64,000 bases of DNA from an uncultured Christensenellaceae bacterium. Lineage in GTDB: Bacteria; Bacillota; Clostridia; Christensenellales; UBA3700. Of this stretch, positions 7,612-15,881 are shown piece after piece. Under the pieces are notes generated by a model. That model saw only the letters and a program-made list of their open reading frames with translations, was not told the DNA's origin and did no database searches. The translations under genes were made by a program, and so were the position numbers. Positions within the stretch are counted from its first letter, which is position 1. Each line of letters opens with the position of its first letter. The stretch lies in the NCBI GenBank assembly GCA_910587685.1, contig CAJUMY010000002.1, forward strand, positions 186,001 through 250,000, in the 5' to 3' direction.

Positions 7612-8937
7612 ATGGGAGCATTCAGCGGACTGAGCGACAGACTGTCGCACATCTTCTCGAAACTCAAGAATAAGGGAAAACTTACGGAGCTTGAAGTAAA
7701 GCAAGCTATGCGCGAGGTGAGGATAGCGCTTCTCGAAGCGGACGTTAATCTCGCGGTCGTCAAGTCGTTCATACAAAAAGTCAGCGAAAAAGCTGTCGGA
7801 GAGGATATTCTTAATAGTTTGACGCCGGCTCAGCAGGTAATAAAAGTAGTCAACGACGAACTCATCGAACTTATGGGTTCAACGCATACGAAGCTCAAAG
7901 TTTCGGATAAGCCGCCTACGGTCATAATGATGTGCGGACTTCAGGGCGCGGGTAAGACGACGATGTGCGGAAAGCTGTCGTATATGCTGAAGCGTCAGGG
8001 AAAGAGACCTATGCTCGTAGCGTGCGACATATATAGACCTGCGGCGATAAAGCAGCTCGAAGTCGTGGGAAAGAACGCGGACGTTCCCGTATTCCAAATG
8101 GGACAGATCTCTCCCGTAAAGATAGTTAAAGAAGCGCTTAAGGAAGCCGAGAGACTCAATCTCGATACTGTCATAGTCGATACCGCGGGACGTTTGCATA
8201 TCGACGAGAAGCTGATGAACGAGCTTAAGGAGTTAAAGGCGTTTCTCGAGCCTACCGAGATACTTCTCGTAGTCGACGCTATGACGGGACAGGACGCGGT
8301 CAACGTCGCCGATACGTTTAATAAACTTCTCGACATCACAGGCGTTATTCTTACGAAACTCGACGGCGATACTCGAGGCGGCGCGGCTCTTTCGATTCGC
8401 GCGGTAACCGGAAAACCGATAAAGTTCAGCGGTACGGGCGAGAAGATAGGAGATGTAGAACCGTTCCACCCCGAGAGAATGGCTTCGAGGATACTGGGAA
8501 TGGGCGACGTGCTTACGCTCATCGAAAAGGCGCAGAACGCGTTCTCGGAAGAAGAGGCGAGAAATCTTCAGAAGAAGTTCAAAGAGGCGTCGTTCACTCT
8601 CGACGATTATCTTATGCAGTTTGAGAAGATGAAGAGCATGGGCAATATGAAGGATATGCTCTCCATGATTCCGGGACTTTCTAATAAGATGAAGGGACAG
8701 GATATAGACGTAGACGAGAACAAGATACTTCATATGAAGGCGATAATACAGTCTATGACCAAGAAGGAGAGACGTAATCCCGAGATCATCAAGTCTACGC
8801 ACAAAAAGCGTATAGCGGCGGGAAGCGGCACTTCGATACAAGAGATCAATCAGCTTCTAAAACAGTACGAACAGACTAAGGACATGATGAAGAAATTCTC
8901 GTCGGGAAAGAAATTCGGCGGAAGATTGCCGTTCTAA
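7612..8937 (+). CDS. ffh: Signal recognition particle GTPase Ffh
   Basis: 441 residues. It has an N-terminal four-helix bundle, then a G domain with GLQGAGKTT (109-117), DTAGR and TKLDGDTRGG, and a Met-rich M domain from about residue 320 (MQFEKMKSMGNMKDMLSMIPG) that binds 4.5S RNA and signal peptides. It targets nascent membrane proteins to FtsY and SecYEG. The GGGAG just before its ATG overlaps the end of ylxM, so the two are translationally close. Confidence 0.97.
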   Translation: MGAFSGLSDRLSHIFSKLKNKGKLTELEVKQAMREVRIALLEADVNLAVVKSFIQKVSEKAVGEDILNSLTPAQQVIKVVNDELIELMGSTHTKLKVSDKPPTVIMMCGLQGAGKTTMCGKLSYMLKRQGKRPMLVACDIYRPAAIKQLEVVGKNADVPVFQMGQISPVKIVKEALKEAERLNLDTVIVDTAGRLHIDEKLMNELKELKAFLEPTEILLVVDAMTGQDAVNVADTFNKLLDITGVILTKLDGDTRGGAALSIRAVTGKPIKFSGTGEKIGDVEPFHPERMASRILGMGDVLTLIEKAQNAFSEEEARNLQKKFKEASFTLDDYLMQFEKMKSMGNMKDMLSMIPGLSNKMKGQDIDVDENKILHMKAIIQSMTKKERRNPEIIKSTHKKRIAAGSGTSIQEINQLLKQYEQTKDMMKKFSSGKKFGGRLPF

Positions 8938-9089
8938 GACCAAGTTCGCGGCATAGCGTTTAGATGAAAATAACGCATATGTATAGCGAATTTCGATATT
9001 TCGGTCATGACCGCAGACAAAAAAGAAAAAATGCCTTACGGCAAATAAATAAAAAATAAATTATTAATATATTTTCGGAGGAAATACAA

Positions 9090-9338
9090 ATGGCAGTTAA
9101 GTTGAGACTTACAAGAATGGGAGCAAAGAAGAATCCGTTTTACCGCATAGTAGCTATGGACGCAAGAAAGGCAAGAGACGGACAGTATATCGAGAGCATC
9201 GGTTACTATAATCCCAAGACTGAGCCGGCGGACATCAAGATTGACAGCGAGAAGGCGCTCAAGTGGCTTCAGAACGGCGCTCAGCCTACGGATACGGTTC
9301 GCGATCTTCTTAAGAAGTCGGGTATCATTGAGAAGTAA
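9090..9338 (+). CDS. rpsP: 30S ribosomal protein S16
   Basis: 82 residues, full length. It has the S16 hallmark N-terminus [19 protein letters not shown] and the GYYNPKTEP loop. It is an early 30S assembly protein. A GGAGG site precedes the ATG. The 150-bp gap after ffh is AT-rich before the gene, but no clear promoter was found there. Confidence 0.97.
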   Translation: MAVKLRLTRMGAKKNPFYRIVAMDARKARDGQYIESIGYYNPKTEPADIKIDSEKALKWLQNGAQPTDTVRDLLKKSGIIEK

Positions 9339-9349
9339 TAAGGTGAAAA

Positions 9350-9583
9350 ATGCAAGAGTTAGTTAAATATATCGTTGAAAACCTCGTAGACGATCCGACA
9401 AAGGTCGAAGTTACGACCGAGAAGGATAATGACACCGTCGTTATCAACATAAACGCAGAGAAAGAAGAGATCGGCAAGATCATCGGCAAACAGGGCAGAA
9501 TAGCTAAGGCGATAAGAACCGTGGTCAAGGCCGGCGGTATAAAGGAAAACGTCAAATATTCCGTCGAGATCAACGAGAAATAA
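9350..9583 (+). CDS. khpA: KH-domain RNA-binding protein KhpA
   Basis: 77 residues, almost entirely one KH domain with the GKIIGKQGRIAKAIRT motif (GxxG loop at IGKQGR). It is the YlqC/KhpA family, always near rpsP. KhpA dimerises with KhpB and binds many RNAs, affecting division and cell elongation in Gram-positives. It starts 11 bases after rpsP with an AAGGTG site and is followed at once by a strong terminator. Confidence 0.94.
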   Translation: MQELVKYIVENLVDDPTKVEVTTEKDNDTVVININAEKEEIGKIIGKQGRIAKAIRTVVKAGGIKENVKYSVEINEK

Positions 9584-9591
9584 ATTAAGAT

Positions 9592-9630
9592 ATTCTCAAG
9601 CGGACTCTTTGTCCGTTTGAGAATTTTTTT
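9592..9630 (+). terminator. Strong terminator between khpA and rimM
   Basis: A 14-bp stem (9592-9605 with 9611-9624, one G-U pair) with a TCTTT loop and at least six T. Only 17 bases separate it from the rimM start codon, so it must be read through, or rimM-trmD needs an upstream or internal promoter. Confidence 0.9.
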
Positions 9631-9647
9631 AACAGCGAGGGATCTTT

Positions 9648-10148
9648 ATGATAGTTATCGGAGAGATAGTCAAGGCGCAGGGCGTTAAAGGCGAACTGAA
9701 AATAATGCCTATGACTGACAACGAAGAACGTTTTTTGAAATTGAAGAGCGTCGTTATAGACGGCGAAACGCGTGACGTGACGTCGGCAAGGGTCAGTCCC
9801 AACGGAGTTTTTATAACGATAAAGGGAGTCGACGACAGGAACGCCGCCGAGCTTTTACGCGGAAAGAAAATATCGGTCACGCGAGAGAACGCCGTAAAGC
9901 CGCCGAAAGGACGTTACTTTATAGTCGATCTTATGGGTATCGACGTAGTGATTGAGGGCGATACCGTCGGAAAACTCGTAGATATCGCGCAGAGCGGTTC
10001 GGCAGACGTGTATACAGTTAAAGGAAAAGACGGCAAAAGCGTAGTTTTCCCCGCGCTCAAGGACGCGATAATTTCGGTAGATATAGAAAATAGAAAGATG
10101 ACGCTTGATAAAAAGAGATTCGAGGAGATAGCATTGTATGAAGATTGA
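9648..10148 (+). CDS. rimM: 16S rRNA processing protein RimM
   Basis: 166 residues. The N-terminal RimM domain starts IGEIVKAQGVKGELKI, and the C-terminal PRC-barrel has the conserved RYFIVDLMGIDV start of the domain (about residues 87-98). RimM helps 30S head assembly around S19. The start codon follows GCGAGG within the shadow of the preceding terminator. The last 11 bases overlap trmD, consistent with coupled translation. Confidence 0.95.
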   Translation: MIVIGEIVKAQGVKGELKIMPMTDNEERFLKLKSVVIDGETRDVTSARVSPNGVFITIKGVDDRNAAELLRGKKISVTRENAVKPPKGRYFIVDLMGIDVVIEGDTVGKLVDIAQSGSADVYTVKGKDGKSVVFPALKDAIISVDIENRKMTLDKKRFEEIALYED

Positions 10149-10815
10149 GGTACTCACGCTATTTCCGGAGATGTTCGAGGCGTTAAAGAGCGGCGTTGTA
10201 GGGAAAGCTCTCGAAAAGGAGATATTTACCGTAAATGTTACCAATATCCGCAATTATTCTAAGGACAAGCATAAAAAATGCGACGATTCGCCGTTTGGAG
10301 GCGGCGCAGGGATGGTCATGACTCCCGATCCTATTCACAGCGCGATAAACGCCGTAGACGGCGAGCATAAGTGCAGGAGGATATATATGTCTCCGAAGGG
10401 AAAGACGCTTTCGCAGGAACTTGTCGAGAATTACGCTAAAGAGGAGAATATATTGTTTTTGTGCGGAAGTTACGAGGGAATAGACGAGAGGATCATCGAA
10501 CTTGATATAGACGAGGAGCTCTCGATAGGCGATTACGTATTGACGGGCGGCGAATTGCCGTGTATGGTCGCGATCAACGCCGTATCGAGATATATAAAGG
10601 GCGTTCTCGGCAGCGACGAGTCGACGAGCGAGGAGAGTTTCGCTTCGGGGCTTTTGGAATATCCGCAATATACGAGACCTCAGGAGTATATGGGACTAAG
10701 CGTTCCCGACGTGCTACTTTCGGGCAATCATGCAGAAATTGCGAAATGGCGTTATAACGAGCAAGTGAGGATTACTAAAGAGAGACGCCCCGATCTCATA
10801 AAGGAGGACGAATAG
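10138..10815 (+). CDS. trmD: tRNA (guanine-37-N1)-methyltransferase
   Basis: 225 residues. It has the SPOUT-fold TrmD signatures LFPEMFEALKSGVVGKA at the N-terminus, SPFGGGAGMVM, and the AdoMet trefoil knot region LCGSYEGIDERII / SIGDYVLTGGELP. It methylates G37 of tRNAs reading CNN codons and prevents +1 frameshifting. It overlaps rimM by 11 bases. rplS, which usually follows, is replaced here by rbgA. Confidence 0.97.
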   Translation: MKIEVLTLFPEMFEALKSGVVGKALEKEIFTVNVTNIRNYSKDKHKKCDDSPFGGGAGMVMTPDPIHSAINAVDGEHKCRRIYMSPKGKTLSQELVENYAKEENILFLCGSYEGIDERIIELDIDEELSIGDYVLTGGELPCMVAINAVSRYIKGVLGSDESTSEESFASGLLEYPQYTRPQEYMGLSVPDVLLSGNHAEIAKWRYNEQVRITKERRPDLIKEDE

Positions 10816-10817
10816 TA

Positions 10818-11666
10818 ATGTATATCCAGTGGTTCCCCGGACATATGACGAAGGCGCTTAGAATGATGGAGGAGAACGTCAAGCTGGTGGATAGCGTTAT
10901 TTATGTGCTTGACGCGAGATGTATATCCGCCTCGTTCAATCCGTCCTTTACGAAACTCATCAATAATAAAACAGTTCTCTATATCGTCAACAAGTGCGAT
11001 CTTGTGGAAAAGAGCGACGCCGACAGATGGGCGAAGTATTTCAGAGACAAGAAGTACTCATTCATCATGACGAGCAGTTTGAGCGGAAAGGACAGGAGCA
11101 GGATAGTAGAAGCGCTGAAAAATATCAACAGAGATATGATAGAGCGTTACAGGGCAAAGGGCGTCAAGAAGAGCGTAAGAGCTATGGTGATTGGCGTTCC
11201 GAACTCCGGTAAATCCACTCTTATCAACTCGCTCTGCGGCGTAAAAAGAACCGTAACGGGAGATCGTCCGGGCGTTACGAGAGGCAAGCAGTGGGTCACT
11301 CTCGGAAGCGGCGTCGAGCTCTTGGATACGCCGGGAACGGTGTGGCCTAAGTTCGAAGTCAACGAATACGCCAAGCATCTGGCATTTGTCGGGAGCATTA
11401 AGGACGACGTTTTGAATGTAGAGGAGCTTGCGGGCGAAATAATAGAATTTTATAGAGAAAATCACGCAGATTATTTTGAAAATCGCTATAATTTGGAACT
11501 ATCGGAGTCTAAAATTGAGGACATTTTGAGTGAGATCGGCAAGAAACGCGGTTATATGCTTTCTGGCGGAGTGATCGACGTAGAGCGCAGCGCGAGAGCT
11601 GTAGCGGATGATTTCAGGAAGCAGAAGCTCGGAAAAGTGATGTTGGAGTTTCCTCCTGCCGATTGA
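10818..11666 (+). CDS. rbgA: Ribosome biogenesis GTPase RbgA (YlqF)
   Basis: 282 residues with circularly permuted G motifs: NKCD (58-61) comes before G1 GVPNSGKS (126-133) and DTPG (170-173). The N-terminus WFPGHMTKALR is the RbgA signature. It acts in late 50S assembly (incorporation of L16 and others). It lies 2 bases after trmD in the same operon. Confidence 0.96.
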   Translation: MYIQWFPGHMTKALRMMEENVKLVDSVIYVLDARCISASFNPSFTKLINNKTVLYIVNKCDLVEKSDADRWAKYFRDKKYSFIMTSSLSGKDRSRIVEALKNINRDMIERYRAKGVKKSVRAMVIGVPNSGKSTLINSLCGVKRTVTGDRPGVTRGKQWVTLGSGVELLDTPGTVWPKFEVNEYAKHLAFVGSIKDDVLNVEELAGEIIEFYRENHADYFENRYNLELSESKIEDILSEIGKKRGYMLSGGVIDVERSARAVADDFRKQKLGKVMLEFPPAD

Positions 11667-11711
11667 TAAGTTATTCATATAGATAAATATATTAGAACGG
11701 AGACGATACCG

Positions 11712-12329
11712 ATGAGAAAAGAATCAAGAGAGAATTTCGATTGGGAAATAAACTATATGAACTCGAATAACGTTACCGCTCTCGCAGGCGTTGACGAAGT
11801 GGGAAGAGGTCCGCTTGCAGGTCCGGTTGTCGTCGCGTCGGTCGTTATGCCGCATACGGATTTTATCGGCGGTATCAAAGACAGTAAGAAGATCTCGGAA
11901 AAAAGACGCGAGGAACTCTTCGAGATAATAAAGAGCGAAGCTGTCGAATATAAGATCGAATCGGTAGAGCGCGATATTATTGACGAATGTAATATTTTGA
12001 ACGCTACTAAACTCGGTATGGTAAGAGCGATAGAGGAGATCGAGACGAAGTGCGATCTGTTCTTGGTCGATGGTAACAATATACGTTTAGCGACGGAAAG
12101 ACGCGTCGAATATCTCGTCAAAGGAGACGCTCTCAGCTACTCTATAGGCGCGGCTTCGATATTGGCTAAGGTCACAAGAGACAGACTGATGCGAGAGTAC
12201 GACGAGATATATCCTATGTATGAATTTGCGAAAAACAAAGGTTACGGTACGGCGGCTCATATAGATGCGATAAAGAAATACGGACCGTGTCCCATACATA
12301 GAAGGACGTTTATCAAGAATTTCGTGTAA
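11712..12329 (+). CDS. rnhB: Ribonuclease HII
   Basis: 205 residues. The catalytic start motif GVDEVGRGPLAGPVV supplies Asp28 and Glu29; a further acidic site is in FLVDGN and the family SIGAASILAKVTRD block is intact. It removes ribonucleotides from DNA. It directly follows rbgA, the usual Firmicute order. Confidence 0.96.
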   Translation: MRKESRENFDWEINYMNSNNVTALAGVDEVGRGPLAGPVVVASVVMPHTDFIGGIKDSKKISEKRREELFEIIKSEAVEYKIESVERDIIDECNILNATKLGMVRAIEEIETKCDLFLVDGNNIRLATERRVEYLVKGDALSYSIGAASILAKVTRDRLMREYDEIYPMYEFAKNKGYGTAAHIDAIKKYGPCPIHRRTFIKNFV

Positions 12330-12351
12330 TTTGTCGGAGACGTGAAGAATA

Positions 12352-12729
12352 ATGAATAACAGAAGAGAAGGGCTTCTAGGCGAACATACGGCTGTCGAGT
12401 ATCTTAGGAGCAAGGGATATGATATACTCGAAAGAAATTACTCGACGAAGTTCGGCGAAATAGACGTTATAGCAGAGAAAGGCGAAACCGTTGTGTTCGT
12501 AGAGATCAAGGCAAGAAAAAATACTCGCTTCGGAATGCCCGTTGAAGCGGTTACGAGAGAGAAACAAAGAAAGATAATATCGGCGGCAAATTACTATATC
12601 GTAAAGAAAAAGCTGACGCGGCGCGCCATCAGATTCGACGTTATCGCCGTTTTACGCGACGATATCGAGCATATCGAGAACGCTTTCGACGCGGTAACGG
12701 CGCGTTTTTCTTCAAAGTTCGGATATTGA
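12352..12729 (+). CDS. yraN: YraN/UPF0102 endonuclease-like protein
   Basis: 125 residues with the PD-(D/E)XK-like core FGEIDVIAEKGETVVFVEIKAR and the N-terminal GLLGEHTAVEYLRSKGY helix of UPF0102. Its function is unproven; the fold is that of Holliday-junction-resolvase-like nucleases. It lies downstream of rnhB as in many genomes and is probably the last gene of this operon. Confidence 0.92.
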   Translation: MNNRREGLLGEHTAVEYLRSKGYDILERNYSTKFGEIDVIAEKGETVVFVEIKARKNTRFGMPVEAVTREKQRKIISAANYYIVKKKLTRRAIRFDVIAVLRDDIEHIENAFDAVTARFSSKFGY

Positions 12730-12948
12730 TTTTTATTACGGAAAAATACGCTTATAACGCTAGAAAAGATAAGCGAAATTAACGATAAGATATTTGAATT
12801 TTAATAACGCAAAAAAAGAAACGCCGATAACGTATTGCATATTTTGGGATAATTCGCCTAAAAACGTCGGTTTTTCGAGCATAAAAAACGAAAACGCAAA
12901 ATATTTTCGTAAAATCGCATTTTTTATTATAAATCTCAAGATTTTCGC
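12730..12948. other. AT-rich spacer before rplS
   Basis: No supported gene. A 79-codon frame passes through but has a TTG start, no ribosome-binding site, AT-driven composition, and covers the rplS promoter. Confidence 0.5.
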
Positions 12949-12977
12949 TTGCAAAGTATCAAAGATTATGATAGACT
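12949..12977 (+). promoter_or_regulatory. Probable promoter for rplS
   Basis: TTGCAA (12949-12954), 17-bp spacer, TAGACT (12972-12977). Confidence 0.5.
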
Positions 12978-12984
12978 TAGCCTA

Positions 12985-13046
12985 TGACTTCGGGTGTTCC
13001 TCTCGATTGAAAGACCATTGCACGAACACTTAGTATTATTAGGAGG
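12985..13046 (+). promoter_or_regulatory. Structured rplS leader, possible L19 autoregulatory element
   Basis: GTGTTC (12994-12999) can pair with GAACAC (13024-13029), closing a ~24-nt loop just before the AGGAGG site at 13041. L19 leader RNAs in Firmicutes sit in this place. Sequence identity to that family cannot be judged by eye, so the call rests on position and the stem. Confidence 0.4.
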
Positions 13047-13057
13047 ATAAGTCAAAG

Positions 13058-13402
13058 ATGAGCAACATTTTGGATATTGTAGAAAAAGAAGGTATGCGTA
13101 GCGACCTTCCCGCGATCAAGATAGGAGATACCGTTAAGGTTTTCTATAAGATCATCGAGGGTAACAGAGAGAGAGTGCAGGCGTTCGAGGGACTCGTTAT
13201 AGCGAAGAAGAACGGAAGCATCAGAGAGACCTTTACCGTAAGAAGAATTTCGTTCGGTATCGGCGTTGAGAGAACTTTCCCGCTTCACTCGCCGAAGATC
13301 GACCGTATCGAGGTCATCCGTCACGGTAAAGTCAGAAGGGCTAAACTCTACTACATCAGAGGCAGAGTCGGTAAGGCAGCAAGACTTAAAGAAGTTAAGT
13401 AA
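13058..13402 (+). CDS. rplS: 50S ribosomal protein L19
   Basis: 114 residues, full length, with the L19 signatures [35 protein letters not shown] and the C-terminal [17 protein letters not shown]. It is a subunit-interface protein. Usually rplS follows trmD; here it forms its own unit with promoter, leader and terminator. Confidence 0.98.
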   Translation: MSNILDIVEKEGMRSDLPAIKIGDTVKVFYKIIEGNRERVQAFEGLVIAKKNGSIRETFTVRRISFGIGVERTFPLHSPKIDRIEVIRHGKVRRAKLYYIRGRVGKAARLKEVK

Positions 13403-13413
13403 AATAAGCGCAT

Positions 13414-13444
13414 AAAAGACGCAACGATCGTTGCGTCTTTTTTT
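13414..13444 (+). terminator. Strong terminator after rplS
   Basis: Twelve-bp perfect stem AAAGACGCAACG / CGTTGCGTCTTT with a 2-nt centre and seven T. Outer bases GCATAA / TTATGC can extend it. Confidence 0.95.
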
Positions 13445-13551
13445 ATGCCGTTTCAGGCTTGTTTTTTTCTCATTTTCGGTTTTGATTATTCAGCATAATA
13501 TTGATAATAAATATAAATGTATAAATAAAATAAAAAAAATGAAATAAAGAC

Positions 13552-13580
13552 TTGTCAAACAGGCAAAAATTATATACAAT
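13552..13580 (+). promoter_or_regulatory. SigA promoter for the lipoprotein/GT-C gene
   Basis: TTGTCA (13552-13557), 17-bp spacer, TACAAT (13575-13580). Confidence 0.75.
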
Positions 13581-13619
13581 AGAAAATACATAATTATAAT
13601 TCAAATCGCGGGGTTCTTT

Positions 13620-15692
13620 ATGAAGAAAAGATTTCTGGCAGTTTTAGTATTGGCATTAGCGCTTATCTTTGTGTTCGCTGGATGCAGCGGCGCGAATTCG
13701 AATATCGTCAACGGCGATTTTTCATCGTACGATTCGGACAAGAGCGCTTTTTCGGATTGGCAAGTTTTCGGTACTGCGACCAATTTCGCAAGAGTACCGG
13801 CGAATTCGTCGGATCAGGACAAGGATAAGGGCGATTATCTCAAACTTACGGTCTCGTCGACCGGCGTCAATTATCTTTATCAGAATATCAAGCTGAAGCA
13901 GGGCAAGACCTATAAGCTCAGCGTCGATATCAAGACGACGTCGAAGATAAGCGGCGAGTCGGGAAAGAAGATGAGAGGCGCGTTCGTCGGTTTTATCGAA
14001 GATAAGGACTTTGCGGTAGAGCAGGTCAACAGCACCAACGGACAGTGGGCTCATCTCGAGGGGTATTTCACTCTCGCGACGGGCAGAACGCTCACTCTTG
14101 CCGTAGGTATCGGACACGAGGACGTAGGAAAAGCTAAGGGTACGGCTTATTTTGACAACGTTAAGGTCGAAGAGGTCGACGAAGTTCCGAGCGGAGTTTC
14201 GGTAGCCACGGTCAAGTACGGATCGTCGGGTTCGGATAAATATTCGCTTGCAACGGCAGGAAGCACCGCCGCGGTAGTTATCGGCGCGATACTTTCATTG
14301 GCGATAGTAGCGTTAGCGATATATCTGTACAGAAAGAGTCTTAACAAGACGAGCCTTACCGATAAGAAGATATTCTCTCCGACGGCGCTCTTTGTCTACG
14401 TTATGGTAGTAGCGTTCATAATAAGATTTCTTATCGCGCTCTTTTCCGACGGAATGGCGGAAGGCATCAACGCTCTCGTTCAGAATATCATCGCGTTCGG
14501 CGAATCGGGCGCAAGCGGATTCATAGCAAGCACCGAGACTACGATGCCGACAGGTATGATGTATATGCTTTGGGCGCTCTTCGGTATTTCGAAACTGCTC
14601 AATATAGGCGGCGACGGTATGACGATACTCATAAGACTTCCGTTCATACTTGCCGATATCATCGCCGTATATCTCATATACATGGCTGTCGCAAAGTCGA
14701 GAAGCGAGCACGCCGCCGCGATTATGGCGGGTATATACGCCGTAATGCCTTCGGTCATCATGGCGTCGACAGGTTGGGGTATGGAAATATCCGTGGTAGC
14801 ATGTTTCGTTATAGCGATGTACATCAGCATGCTCAATAAGAACTATATCGGGGTGGGAGTACTTTATACTTTCGCGCTGATGTTCGGGAATATTGCGATA
14901 CTGCTTCTTCCGCTCGTTCTCGCGTTCTATATCAACGCGTTGATTAAGAATAAGGACAGCCGTATCAAGATAGGCGTAACGTCGCTCGTATGCTTCATTG
15001 CGTTCTATTGTCTCAGCATTACGTTTATGCTCAATATGATGTCGGGCGGTCATCCGTTCGCGGTATTCGAGCAGATGTTCAAAGATCTTACGGCGAACAA
15101 TACGTACACGTCGAACGCGTTCAATCTTTACGGAATATTCGCGCTCAATAACGTCGAGGCTCATCTTGCGCTCAACGTTCTCACGTATATCTTCGTCGTT
15201 GCGGTATTTGCGTTCACCGCGCTATGCTATTTCAAGAACAGAAACAGGCTCAATATACTTCTGATGTCGGCGTTCACGCTGATCGCCGTGTCTACGCTCG
15301 GCATAAGAGGCAGCGTTGAGACTATGATACTCGGCATCGCGATACTGTTCGTATACGCAGTTATGTCTAACTCCAAGAGAGCGTTCGTACTCTTTGGCGG
15401 TTTCTCGGCAATATCGTATATCAATACGTCGCTTATTATGAGCAATTCAGGTTTTATCACCAATCAGCTCAACTCCTACGTAGTAGACTTTGCAAAGACG
15501 GACGGAGCGTTCATATTTATGAGCATAGTCGCCGTTCTGTTCACAGGCTACTTCGCATACGTCGTATTTGACGTATGTTTCAGAGGAAGGAGCTATGATA
15601 TGTATCCGCTTGAGGGAAAACTTATAGACGAGTACAAGACGAGATTTGCAGAACTGAAGAAGAGAAAAGCCGACGCTTCTTCCGAAGCGTGA
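13620..15692 (+). CDS. Lipobox + jelly-roll + multi-pass GT-C-like membrane protein
   Basis: 690 residues with an unusual architecture. Residues 1-22 are a lipoprotein signal with lipobox FAGC (Cys22). Residues ~28-185 look like a carbohydrate-binding jelly-roll: NGDFSSY start, YLYQNIKLKQGKTYKLSVDIK middle and GTAYFDNVKVEEV end, as in CBM4/9-type modules. A linker leads to a helix at ~213-236 and then about 12 further transmembrane helices up to ~660, with a short basic cytoplasmic tail. The membrane part resembles GT-C mannosyltransferases (GT39/GT87, Gpi18-like), but the first outside loop lacks an obvious catalytic acidic pair apart from Asp277. The enzyme activity is therefore uncertain; a glycan-handling role at the outer face of the membrane is inferred. 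It is a stand-alone gene. Confidence 0.6.
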   Translation: MKKRFLAVLVLALALIFVFAGCSGANSNIVNGDFSSYDSDKSAFSDWQVFGTATNFARVPANSSDQDKDKGDYLKLTVSSTGVNYLYQNIKLKQGKTYKLSVDIKTTSKISGESGKKMRGAFVGFIEDKDFAVEQVNSTNGQWAHLEGYFTLATGRTLTLAVGIGHEDVGKAKGTAYFDNVKVEEVDEVPSGVSVATVKYGSSGSDKYSLATAGSTAAVVIGAILSLAIVALAIYLYRKSLNKTSLTDKKIFSPTALFVYVMVVAFIIRFLIALFSDGMAEGINALVQNIIAFGESGASGFIASTETTMPTGMMYMLWALFGISKLLNIGGDGMTILIRLPFILADIIAVYLIYMAVAKSRSEHAAAIMAGIYAVMPSVIMASTGWGMEISVVACFVIAMYISMLNKNYIGVGVLYTFALMFGNIAILLLPLVLAFYINALIKNKDSRIKIGVTSLVCFIAFYCLSITFMLNMMSGGHPFAVFEQMFKDLTANNTYTSNAFNLYGIFALNNVEAHLALNVLTYIFVVAVFAFTALCYFKNRNRLNILLMSAFTLIAVSTLGIRGSVETMILGIAILFVYAVMSNSKRAFVLFGGFSAISYINTSLIMSNSGFITNQLNSYVVDFAKTDGAFIFMSIVAVLFTGYFAYVVFDVCFRGRSYDMYPLEGKLIDEYKTRFAELKKRKADASSEA

Positions 15693-15881
15693 GTTAAAAA
15701 CGACGCGATACAAACGATAAATAAAATTCAGCGGCGCGACTCATGTTATATATCGAAAAGGGTCGCGTTCCGATCGAACTTAAAGGCGCTATGCTAACGT
15801 CTATCCGCCGATAAGTTTGAAGATTTACAAAAGATTCCGCATACGCATGCGGAAGACAGGGGCAAAAGATAAGGAGAAGAT

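Noticed and set aside
12794..13033. 79-codon frame before rplS
   Set aside because: TTG start without ribosome-binding site, AT-driven composition, and it covers the rplS promoter and leader.
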